64,000 bases of DNA from an uncultured Chryseobacterium sp. (lineage in GTDB: Bacteria; Bacteroidota; Bacteroidia; Flavobacteriales; Weeksellaceae). The notes beneath the pieces were generated by a model that had not been told where the DNA came from, made no database searches, and saw only the letters and a program-made list of their open reading frames with translations. The translations under genes and the position numbers were made by a program. The stretch is from positions 1 through 64,000 of the forward strand of contig NZ_CAKZIK010000068.1 in the NCBI RefSeq assembly GCF_936933875.1, in the 5' to 3' direction. Below, piece after piece: positions 8,652-15,975 of the stretch (position 1 is the stretch's first letter; every line of letters begins with the position of its first letter).

Positions 8652-8724
8652 TTCTTCTGATTCAAATCTAAGTTTTATGCTTTTTTTAAGGGTTTAAAAG
8701 CGTCTGTTCTCGGAAAATATTCCG

Positions 8725-8732
8725 TAAATTTG
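8725..8732 (+). promoter_or_regulatory. Candidate -7 element of the eno promoter
   Basis: TAAATTTG matches the Bacteroidetes TAnnTTTG consensus, 36 bases upstream of the eno ATG. No clear TTG element was found at the expected distance, so the call rests on the -7 element and position only. Confidence 0.5.
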
Positions 8733-8768
8733 TATGTCTAAATATTAAAAAATTAAACAAAAAATACA

Positions 8769-10061
8769 ATGAGTTACATTTCTTACATTGAAGCAAGACA
8801 GATTTTGGATTCAAGAGGTAATCCTACTGTAGAAGTTGACGTATTTACCGAAAGTGGTGCAATGGGACGCGCTGCTGTTCCTTCGGGAGCATCAACAGGA
8901 GAACATGAGGCGGTTGAACTTCGCGATGGAGGTTCAGAATTTATGGGGAAAGGTGTTCTTAAAGCAGTTGAAAATGTTAAGGATGTAATCGCTCCGGAAT
9001 TGGTTGGTCTTCCAGTTTTCGACCAAAACTTCATCGATCAAATTATGATTGATTTGGACGGGACTAAAAATAAAGGAAATCTTGGCGCAAACGCCATTCT
9101 TGGAGTTTCACTTGCTGCTGCAAAAGCCGCTGCAACGGAATTGAGAATGCCGCTTTACAAATATGTGGGTGGTGTAAATGCAAATACACTTCCTGTTCCA
9201 ATGATGAACGTGATCAACGGTGGTTCTCACTCAGATGCGCCAATTGCGTTTCAGGAATTTATGGTAATGCCGGTAAAAGCAGATTCTTTCTCTCATGCAT
9301 TGAGAAAAGGAACTGAAATTTTCCACAACCTTAAGAAAATTCTTCACGACAGAGGTCTTTCTACTGCAGTAGGTGATGAAGGAGGTTTTGCGCCAACTTT
9401 CACAGGAACTGAAGATGCTTTGGATACTTTGCTTCAGGCAATTGAAAAAGCAGGTTACAAACCTGGTGACGATATTATGCTGGCTTTAGACTGTGCTGCT
9501 TCAGAATTTTACAAAGACGGAATCTACGATTATACGAAATTCCAAACTGCTGATGCACCGAAATTCTCAAGTTCAGAACAGGTTTCTTACTTGGCAGAAC
9601 TGGCTAACAAATATCCAATTATCTCTATTGAAGACGGTATGCAGGAAAACGATTGGGAAGGTTGGAAAATGTTGACAGACAAAATTGGCGACAGAGTTCA
9701 GTTGGTGGGTGATGACCTTTTCGTAACCAATGTTGAAAGACTTTCAAGAGGTATTAACCAAGGAATCGGAAACTCAATCTTGGTAAAAGTAAACCAAATC
9801 GGTTCTCTTACTGAAACTTTGAACGCTGTTCAAATGGCTCAACACAACAAATACACAGCAGTAATGTCTCACCGTTCTGGTGAAACTGAAGATTCAACCA
9901 TTGCAGATTTGGCGGTGGCAACCAACTGTGGACAAATCAAAACAGGTTCAGCTTCCCGTTCGGACAGGATGGCGAAATACAACCAGTTGTTGAGAATTGA
10001 AGAAGCTTTGGGAGAAAACGCAATTTTCCCGGGTCTTGATGCATTTAAAGTAAAAAGATAA
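8769..10061 (+). CDS. eno: Enolase (phosphopyruvate hydratase)
   Basis: 430 aa. Catalyses 2-phosphoglycerate to phosphoenolpyruvate in glycolysis; cytoplasmic, Mg2+-dependent. Landmarks: ILDSRGNPTVEVDV, the VPSGASTGEHEAVELRDG loop, acid residues in LALDCAASEF and ISIEDGMQENDW, VGDDLFVTN, and the signature MSHRSGETEDSTIADLAV. Preceded by a candidate Bacteroidetes -7 element and followed by gltA after 82 bases. Confidence 0.98.
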   Translation: MSYISYIEARQILDSRGNPTVEVDVFTESGAMGRAAVPSGASTGEHEAVELRDGGSEFMGKGVLKAVENVKDVIAPELVGLPVFDQNFIDQIMIDLDGTKNKGNLGANAILGVSLAAAKAAATELRMPLYKYVGGVNANTLPVPMMNVINGGSHSDAPIAFQEFMVMPVKADSFSHALRKGTEIFHNLKKILHDRGLSTAVGDEGGFAPTFTGTEDALDTLLQAIEKAGYKPGDDIMLALDCAASEFYKDGIYDYTKFQTADAPKFSSSEQVSYLAELANKYPIISIEDGMQENDWEGWKMLTDKIGDRVQLVGDDLFVTNVERLSRGINQGIGNSILVKVNQIGSLTETLNAVQMAQHNKYTAVMSHRSGETEDSTIADLAVATNCGQIKTGSASRSDRMAKYNQLLRIEEALGENAIFPGLDAFKVKR

Positions 10062-10143
10062 TAGACAGGATAAATTGACAAGGGTGCAATTCGTTTGTGG
10101 CTCTCTATCAAAATTCATACATTAGTAAAAAATAATTTTTAAG

Positions 10144-11430
10144 ATGTCAGATAATAAAGTTGTATTGAACTATGACGGTAATTCTTACGAATATCCGATT
10201 GTAGATAGCACCATTGGTGACAGAGGAATAGACATTTCCAAACTAAGAGACCAAACCGGCCTTATTACTTTAGACCTGGGTTACAAAAATACCGGAGCGA
10301 CGTTAAGTGATATCACTTACCTTGATGGCGACAAAGGTGAATTGTACTACCGTGGTTATCCTATTGAGCAAATTGCAGAGCAGTCGAACTTTACAGAGGT
10401 AATGTATCTTTTGCTGAATGGCGAACTTCCGAATAAAGATCAGTTTTCTCAGTTTGAAGCCAACATCAAGAAATACAATTTCGTGGCAGAGGAAATGAAG
10501 AAAATTATCGATGTTTTCCCTCGTTCTGCGCATCCTATGGGAGTTTTGTCCTCCCTTACTTCTGCTCTTACAGCATTCAACCCGAAAGCGGTAGATGTAA
10601 GCTCTAAAGAAGATTTGGATCATGCTGCAGAATTATTAATTGCGAAGTTCTCTCACCTTTGTGCATGGACGTACAGAAAAACGCAGGGACTTCCAATGAA
10701 CCACGGAGATAATAAACTAAACTATGTTGAAAACTTCTACAAAATGGCATTCCGTCTTCCAAACGAGGAATTTGAAATGAATCCGGTTGTTGTAGATGCT
10801 TTGGATAAATTATTAATTCTTCACGCAGATCACGAGCAAAACTGTTCTACTTCTACAGTAAGAATGGTAGGTTCTGCTCATACAGGTTTGTTTGCTTCTA
10901 TATCTGCGGGTGTTTCTGCACTTTGGGGTCCACTTCACGGTGGAGCCAACCAAGCGGTAATCGAAATGCTTGAAATGATTGAAGCAGACGGTGGAGACGT
11001 TGCAAAATATGTAGAAAAAGCAAAAAACAAAGACGATAATTTCCGTTTGATGGGCTTCGGACACAGAGTGTACAAAAACTTCGATCCAAGAGCAAAAATC
11101 ATCAAAAAAGCAGCAGACGATATTTTGGATGCACTTGGAATTGATGACAAAGCTTTGGACATCGCAATGCAGCTAGAAAAAGTAGCTTTGGAAGACGATT
11201 ACTTCGTAGAAAGAAAACTATATCCAAACGTAGATTTCTACTCCGGAATTATCTACAGAGCGTTAGGAATTCCTACCGAAATGTTTACCGTAATGTTCGC
11301 ATTAGGAAGACTGCCGGGATGGATTTCTCAATGGAAAGAAATGCGCTTAAAAGGCGACCCAATTGGAAGACCAAGACAGGTTTACCAGGGCGCACAGAAA
11401 AGAGATTACATTACCATGGAGAACAGATAA
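10144..11430 (+). CDS. gltA: Citrate synthase (type II, hexameric class)
   Basis: 428 aa. Condenses oxaloacetate and acetyl-CoA at the entry of the TCA cycle. The N-terminal small beta domain (about residues 1-50) and the ELYYRGYPIEQIAE region mark the Gram-negative type. Active-site segments: GPLHGGANQAV (His), MGFGHRVYKNFDPRAKI (His) and the Asp in DDYFVERKLYPNVDFYSGII. A terminator lies 25 bases downstream. Confidence 0.97.
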   Translation: MSDNKVVLNYDGNSYEYPIVDSTIGDRGIDISKLRDQTGLITLDLGYKNTGATLSDITYLDGDKGELYYRGYPIEQIAEQSNFTEVMYLLLNGELPNKDQFSQFEANIKKYNFVAEEMKKIIDVFPRSAHPMGVLSSLTSALTAFNPKAVDVSSKEDLDHAAELLIAKFSHLCAWTYRKTQGLPMNHGDNKLNYVENFYKMAFRLPNEEFEMNPVVVDALDKLLILHADHEQNCSTSTVRMVGSAHTGLFASISAGVSALWGPLHGGANQAVIEMLEMIEADGGDVAKYVEKAKNKDDNFRLMGFGHRVYKNFDPRAKIIKKAADDILDALGIDDKALDIAMQLEKVALEDDYFVERKLYPNVDFYSGIIYRALGIPTEMFTVMFALGRLPGWISQWKEMRLKGDPIGRPRQVYQGAQKRDYITMENR

Positions 11431-11455
11431 ATCTTTTTAAAGTTATCAAATATAA

Positions 11456-11483
11456 AATCCCCGAATTTTCGGGGATTTTTTTG
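11456..11483 (+). terminator. Terminator after gltA
   Basis: AATCCCCGAA pairs with TTCGGGGATT (11456-11465 and 11468-11477) around a tight loop and is followed by a T-run (11476-11482). Confidence 0.9.
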
Positions 11484-11499
11484 GTTTTGTACAGGAAGA

Positions 11500-11540
11500 T
11501 AAATTTCAAAAAAAAAATAAAAAAACTCCGCTTAGCGGAG
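11500..11540 (-). terminator. Hairpin with A-tract, terminator on the minus strand
   Basis: CTCCGC / GCGGAG stem (11526-11531 and 11535-11540) with TTA loop. On the minus strand it is followed by a long T-rich tract (complement of the A-rich 11508-11525). It would stop transcription arriving from the accessory gene at 11774-12736, although it is about 230 bases beyond that gene's stop. Confidence 0.6.
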
Positions 11541-11751
11541 ACCAATGAAATGTGGGTAAACGTCTTATAACGGAAAAAGTATTTTTTGCAGTGCGGGCTA
11601 ATGCAAACCGAAAGTGGGTACAAACAGCGCGAAGCAAAATGCTTTTTCAGATTTCTAAGTTATGCAAAAAAGAAATACTAAAATCATTTTTGCGGATTTT
11701 GTTAACTGATTTCTCAAAGAATCTATTCAAACCACATTGCACAAATACAAT
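11541..11751. other. Gene-free spacer with a ~100-bp attC-like imperfect inverted repeat
   Basis: No convincing ORF. From ATAAC (11567-11571) to GTTAT (11659-11663) the sequence can fold back: arms at 11573-11585 (GAAAAAGTATTTT) and 11636-11648 (AAAATGCTTTTTC) pair over 13 positions with one G-T wobble, leaving ~50 bases between. A second fold pairs GCAAAAA (from 11664) with TTTTTGC (ending near 11693). The general shape resembles integron attC sites, but strict core-site consensus is not met and no integrase is in the window. Confidence 0.4.
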
Positions 11752-11766
11752 GTTATCTGCAGCCTT
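11752..11766 (+). repeat. Left member of an inverted 15-bp near-repeat bracketing the accessory gene
   Basis: GTTATCTGCAGCCTT on the plus strand; the partner at 12746-12760 reads GTTATCTCCAACCTT on the minus strand, identical at 13 of 15 positions. This copy lies 8 bases beyond the stop codon of the enclosed gene. Confidence 0.55.
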
Positions 11767-11773
11767 TTTAGTT

Positions 11774-12736
11774 TTATTTATTTTCTTTAATATTTGCCAA
11801 AAGATTTGGAACTGCAAAACTTAAAACAAGGCCAAAAATTGTAATTAGTAATCCTGATATCCACGAGTTTTGATTTTCCATTTCATTTTTTAAAGATTCT
11901 ATTTCTGTTTTGTTGATTTCCCTTAAAGATTCATCACTTTTTTCTAATTGAGAAATGTCGTTATTCATATTAAGTAACGAAAGTGTTTTTTCAGGATTAT
12001 CTGAAATTCCTTTTTCAATAACTTCTATTCTATTTGTTAAATCTGCTATATCCGAATTTACAGGGTTATTCTTGGACGAACTTACATTTTGATTTGTTTT
12101 TTTGTCAATTTGATTTATTAATTTTTTCAAATTTTTTATTTCAGTTTTAATCGAATCACAATTGCAAGATGATGAAAAAGTTGAGGAGTTGTTTGTTTTT
12201 TTATTCAAATTTAGTGAGTAAACCACAGTAATTATTCCAACGACAAGACTTAAAATGGAAAGCATTGAGCTTAACCACACTCTTTTTTTTCTTTCTTTTA
12301 ATTCTCCAATTTTATATTTTTGGATTCTTTCTTTTTCAATTTTTTCTTCAGTTTTTTGTTGTGATACAAGGGTTTCATACCTTGGGAATTCATCATCTGG
12401 AATTAGTTTTAGGGCCCCATCTATCAATTCGAAAATTTGAAAATCTTTTCCAAATCCAAAACTTAAAACTAAATAAACAGGTATATCTTCTTGTAAATTT
12501 GATAGAAAATCATCTTGATAATAGTTTATTTCATTAATTAAATCACTTTTTTCCGAAGTTGAAGATTTAAATTCAAATAAACATAAAAAATTGTCATTTT
12601 CTGTATCAATAACTAATAAATCAGGTCTGAATTTTGGGTGAATTTTAGAGGATTTGAATTCAAACAATAGACTATTTTCAGGATATCCTTTTGATAATAA
12701 AAATTCTTTAAAAATATCTATAAATTGTTTTTCCAT
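11774..12736 (-). CDS. Membrane-anchored PD-(D/E)XK nuclease-like protein with coiled coil
   Basis: 320 aa, not a family I can name. Residues 1-120 look like a restriction-endonuclease-like fold related to HsdR N-terminal domains: RPDLLVID gives P38-D39 and FEFKSS gives E55-x-K57, the PD...ExK catalytic pattern. Residues ~130-152 are charged and helical. A first hydrophobic segment spans ~155-176, then comes a Ser/Asn-rich stretch with C191 and C193, a long coiled-coil region (~195-290) and a second hydrophobic segment (~292-313). The predicted topology has the nuclease in the cytoplasm and the coiled coil outside. The gene is visibly more AT-rich than its neighbours, stands alone, and is closely bracketed by inverted near-repeats, all suggesting acquisition. 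A defence-type role is inference only. Confidence 0.75.
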   Translation of the reverse strand: MEKQFIDIFKEFLLSKGYPENSLLFEFKSSKIHPKFRPDLLVIDTENDNFLCLFEFKSSTSEKSDLINEINYYQDDFLSNLQEDIPVYLVLSFGFGKDFQIFELIDGALKLIPDDEFPRYETLVSQQKTEEKIEKERIQKYKIGELKERKKRVWLSSMLSILSLVVGIITVVYSLNLNKKTNNSSTFSSSCNCDSIKTEIKNLKKLINQIDKKTNQNVSSSKNNPVNSDIADLTNRIEVIEKGISDNPEKTLSLLNMNNDISQLEKSDESLREINKTEIESLKNEMENQNSWISGLLITIFGLVLSFAVPNLLANIKENK

Positions 12737-12745
12737 AATCGATAT

Positions 12746-12760
12746 AAGGTTGGAGATAAC
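12746..12760 (-). repeat. Right member of the inverted 15-bp near-repeat
   Basis: Plus strand AAGGTTGGAGATAAC, reverse complement GTTATCTCCAACCTT. It lies 9 bases upstream of the start codon of the enclosed gene. Together with 11752-11766 it defines a ~1.0-kb unit containing one ORF and almost nothing else. Confidence 0.55.
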
Positions 12761-13155
12761 GGCTAAATATACGAATTTCGTTTATACAACTTACATCGGA
12801 ATTTGCTTTAACTCAGATGTTTTTTTTTATGTCATTGATTATCAGTGTTTTTATTATATATAATTGTGGATAAACGAAACAATTATGAAAAATCATATTT
12901 TAGTTGAGCGCTTCCAAAGTGTTCTCATAATTTAGCGATTTGCCAAAAATACAATTGATAGTTACAAATTTATGCAGAAATCTACGGAAGAAAATTAAAT
13001 CTTCAGCATCTTTATCCCCAACGCGAGCAGAAAAAATTGCCAAAATTTCTTAGCATCGAAATTAAACGTATTTTGGATGCAACGGATAAGTCCTTTGGAT
13101 TTTCTATAATTTTTCAGATTGAAAAATCCAATTTTCCCTATCCAAAACCTTTGTT
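12761..13155. other. AT-rich intergenic region without recognisable gene
   Basis: About 400 bases. A 7/8 match to the -7 element (TATATTTA, minus strand, near 12764-12771) could serve the accessory gene. ATACGAATTTCGTTTAT (from 12769) is a small palindrome. One sequence identical to a DnaA box (TGTGGATAA, 12865-12873) is present but isolated. An ORF starting at 13037 is only an upstream extension of the next gene. Confidence 0.6.
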
Positions 13156-13163
13156 TATATTTG
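13156..13163 (+). promoter_or_regulatory. -7 promoter element fixing the start of the deiminase-family gene
   Basis: TATATTTG fits TAnnTTTG and ends 17 bases before ATG 13181. Transcription would therefore begin downstream of the upstream alternative start at 13037, supporting 13181 as the true start. Confidence 0.6.
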
Positions 13164-13180
13164 CTTCATTCTCCTATTTT

Positions 13181-14095
13181 ATGAAACTGAACATCAAAAA
13201 CGAAACAGGAAAGCTGAAATCCGTAGTATTAGGTCAACCCAATTCCATGGGTAAAATCCCAACACTGGAAGAAAGCTACGACGCTAAATCCTACGAAAGC
13301 ATCCAGAAAAATATCTATCCTGCAGAGCACGACATCATCCACGAAATGACGGAATTCGAAAGCGTGCTGCAGAAATATGGAGTCAATGTCTATCGCCCAG
13401 AAGTTATCGAGGGCTACAACCAGGTTTTCGCACGCGACGTGGCTTTCGTTATCGATGATAAAATGATTATTTCCAATGTAATTTCGGACAGAGCCGATGA
13501 ACAGGACGCTTATCGCAAAATTTTCGAGAAGGTAAAATGGCGCGACATCATCAATCTTCCGGAAACAGCCCATGTAGAAGGCGGCGACGTGATTGTCTGG
13601 AACGATTTCCTGTTTATCGGAACTTGCTTCAGCGAAGATTACAGAAACTTCAAAACCGCCAGAACCAACGAATATGCTATCGAAATTCTAAAAGAATATT
13701 TCCCGAAAAAAAGAATCATCGATTTGGAACTCAAGAAAAACGATACCATTCCGTACGAAGGAATTCTTCACCTCGACTGTACTTTTAACCCCGTTGGAAC
13801 CGACAAATGCATCATCTACAAAGACGGTTTTGTGGACGAAAGCGATTACCGACTGTTGCTCGATATTTTCGGCGAAGAAAACTGTTTCCACGTCACCAAA
13901 GAAGAGATGTACGAAATGAACCCGAATATTTTTTCCATTTCCCCGGAAGTGGTGGTTTCCGACAAAGCGTTTATTAGAATGAACAACCACATGCGAAACG
14001 AGTGGGGAATGACGGTGGAAGAAATTCCGTACCGCGAAATTTCGAAAATGGGCGGTTTGCTGCGTTGCTCCACAATGCCTTTGGTAAGGGAATAA
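13181..14095 (+). CDS. Arginine deiminase/amidinotransferase-superfamily hydrolase
   Basis: 304 aa from ATG 13181; an in-frame extension to 13037 is rejected because it encodes non-conserved sequence upstream of a promoter element. Pentein-fold guanidino-modifying enzyme. The expected active-site residues are present: R85-D86 (FARDVAF), E133 in HVEGGDV, H198 in LHLDC, and nucleophile C296 in LLRCSTMPL. It resembles dimethylarginine dimethylaminohydrolases or bacterial amidinotransferase-like proteins; the substrate (arginine, methylarginine or another guanidine) cannot be told from sequence. A second pentein enzyme, ctlX, lies 0.8 kb downstream. Confidence 0.85.
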   Translation: MKLNIKNETGKLKSVVLGQPNSMGKIPTLEESYDAKSYESIQKNIYPAEHDIIHEMTEFESVLQKYGVNVYRPEVIEGYNQVFARDVAFVIDDKMIISNVISDRADEQDAYRKIFEKVKWRDIINLPETAHVEGGDVIVWNDFLFIGTCFSEDYRNFKTARTNEYAIEILKEYFPKKRIIDLELKKNDTIPYEGILHLDCTFNPVGTDKCIIYKDGFVDESDYRLLLDIFGEENCFHVTKEEMYEMNPNIFSISPEVVVSDKAFIRMNNHMRNEWGMTVEEIPYREISKMGGLLRCSTMPLVRE

Positions 14096-14187
14096 TTTTT
14101 TAGGAGCTTATTCCCGCTTTCCATTACAATCTTTTTTGTTCGGCATATCCTCTCACAAAAAAGGATTTTCATTACAATCGGGGCTAG

Positions 14188-14850
14188 TTACGAGATGCGG
14201 CTTTTCAGTTTTTTTATTTCGTCCTCATTCGCAAACAGCTCATACGACGGAATTGCAGACGAATGAAAAGAAGTTCCGTTGGTATAATTTTTCAGCTCCG
14301 AAATATTATTTGAACGTACACCGCCGCCAATCAGAATTTCAATTTGGTTGCTGTATTTTTCAACTAAATTTTTCAGTTGCTCTTTTCCTTCCATTGCAGA
14401 ACTTTTTCCGCCCGAAGTCAAAACTGATTTAAAACCGATTTCAATAATTTTTTGAATGGCAGCCTCCAAATCCGGTGTTCTGTCAATCGCCCGGTGAAAC
14501 GTACACGGAATTTCTCCTGCAAGTTCGACGAGCTCTCTGTTTCTCGCTTCATCAACCGTATTTCCCGAATTCAGAATTCCAAAAACAAAACCATCCGCTC
14601 CGGATTTTTTGAAATCTATTAGGCTTTGTTTCATCTGTAAAAATTCATCCTCAGAATACAAAAACGAGCCACCTTTCGGACGAAGCATCACAAAAATTGG
14701 TTTCATGTACACGGATTTCAAATACCGGAATTCTTCGATATTGGGTGTAATTCCACCCAACTGTTGCTCTGCACAAATTTCAATTCGGTCTGCAACAGAA
14801 CGGAGTGCGGTTTCGGCGGAAGTAATTTCAAAACAGGCAATTTCTAACAT
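14188..14850 (-). CDS. cutC: CutC family protein
   Basis: 220 aa TIM-barrel protein, first described as a copper homeostasis factor in E. coli; its biochemical activity is unclear. MLEIACFEITSAETALRSVA, DRIEICAEQQLGGITPN, VMLRPKGGSFLYSEDEF and LTSGGKSSAMEG are family landmarks. It is transcribed against the two pentein hydrolase genes on either side and shares no operon with them. Confidence 0.92.
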   Translation of the reverse strand: MLEIACFEITSAETALRSVADRIEICAEQQLGGITPNIEEFRYLKSVYMKPIFVMLRPKGGSFLYSEDEFLQMKQSLIDFKKSGADGFVFGILNSGNTVDEARNRELVELAGEIPCTFHRAIDRTPDLEAAIQKIIEIGFKSVLTSGGKSSAMEGKEQLKNLVEKYSNQIEILIGGGVRSNNISELKNYTNGTSFHSSAIPSYELFANEDEIKKLKSRIS

Positions 14851-14905
14851 TTTATTCGTTTTATCCCTTTAAAATTAATTATTTTTACCCAATTAAAGTC
14901 ACAAA

Positions 14906-15829
14906 ATGCAAACAACGGACACCGTTTTAATGATAGAGCCGATTGCTTTCGGTTATAACACTCAAACTGCGGAAAACAATTATTTCCAGGTCAATTCTGA
15001 AAATGCTGATACGCAGGAAAAAGCACTGCATGAATTTAAAAATTTTGCTGAAAAACTGCGTTCCAAAGGAATTAACGTCATTACAGTGAAAGACACTTTG
15101 CAACCACATACTCCGGATTCTATTTTCCCTAACAACTGGGTAAGTTTCGGCGCGGACGGCAAAGTTTTTCTTTATCCTATGTTTGCACCCAATCGTCGTG
15201 ATGAAAGACGTTCCGAAATTTTAGAAGAGATTAAAAACCAAGGCTTTGAAATTGCAGAAGTTGATGATATTTCCCATTTCGAAAACGAAGAAAAATACCT
15301 GGAAGGAACAGGAAGTATGATTTTCGACCATGATTTCAAAATTGTTTACGGCTCGGTTTCTTTACGTTTGGATGAGGAACTTTTCAGAAAATTCTGTCAT
15401 AAAATTGGCTACGAAGCGGTAGTTTTTCATTCTTTCCAAAACGCAGGAGCGGAAAGGCTTCCAATTTACCACACGAATGTGATGATGTGTGTTGCGGACA
15501 AATTTGTTGTGATTTGTTTGGACTGTATTGATGATGAAATGGAGCGTGAAAAAGTGCAGGAGATGATTAAACATTCTGAAAAAGAGATTATCGAAATTTC
15601 GGAGGAACAAATGCAGCAGTTCGCCGGAAATATGCTTCAGGTAAGAAATTCTGAAGGAAAAACTTTTTTGGTAATGAGCGAAACGGCTTACAAATCCTTA
15701 ACGCCAGAACAAATTTCTGCCATCGAAAAATATTCTGAAATTATTTATTCCGGCTTGAATACGATTGAAACCAACGGAGGAGGAAGCGCTAGATGTATGT
15801 TGGCTGAGGTTTTTTTGCCGAGAAAGTAG
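14906..15829 (+). CDS. ctlX: Citrulline utilization hydrolase CtlX (arginine deiminase-related)
   Basis: 307 aa pentein-fold hydrolase; the family is named for use of citrulline in Francisella and is widespread in Bacteroidetes. Visible active-site candidates: FPNNWVSF (residues 74-81), E133 in YLEGTGSMIFD, H189 in RLPIYHTNVMM and C297 in GGGSARCMLAEVF. Full length. It is divergent from cutC and ends facing the outer-membrane protein gene, with a shared terminator between. Confidence 0.85.
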   Translation: MQTTDTVLMIEPIAFGYNTQTAENNYFQVNSENADTQEKALHEFKNFAEKLRSKGINVITVKDTLQPHTPDSIFPNNWVSFGADGKVFLYPMFAPNRRDERRSEILEEIKNQGFEIAEVDDISHFENEEKYLEGTGSMIFDHDFKIVYGSVSLRLDEELFRKFCHKIGYEAVVFHSFQNAGAERLPIYHTNVMMCVADKFVVICLDCIDDEMEREKVQEMIKHSEKEIIEISEEQMQQFAGNMLQVRNSEGKTFLVMSETAYKSLTPEQISAIEKYSEIIYSGLNTIETNGGGSARCMLAEVFLPRK

Positions 15830-15884
15830 CAAAAGAGCCAAGAATTAGGGGCCAAGAATCAAGACTTGAGAGTGTAAGAATCAA

Positions 15885-15919
15885 AAGAATCCGTCTCAAA
15901 GTACATGAGGCGGATTCTT
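15885..15919. terminator. Bidirectional terminator hairpin
   Basis: AAGAATCCGTCTC (15885-15897) pairs with GAGGCGGATTCTT (15907-15919): 13 positions with one G-T wobble and a 9-base loop. It lies between the convergent ctlX and outer-membrane protein genes. It is preceded by stuttered linker repeats of the GCCAAGAAT type (15834-15865). Confidence 0.75.
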
Positions 15920-15975
15920 CTTGAAAAATTTAGTTTGAGAAAGACGCTTCAACAAGATCAGCGTGACAATGGTTG

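Noticed and set aside
12865..12873. TGTGGATAA, identical to a DnaA box
   Set aside because: A single isolated box, without further boxes, an AT-rich unwinding element design or dnaA/dnaN nearby; no support for an origin.
13037..13180. N-terminal extension of the deiminase-family gene
   Set aside because: Not conserved in type, and a good promoter -7 element lies inside it; ATG 13181 preferred.
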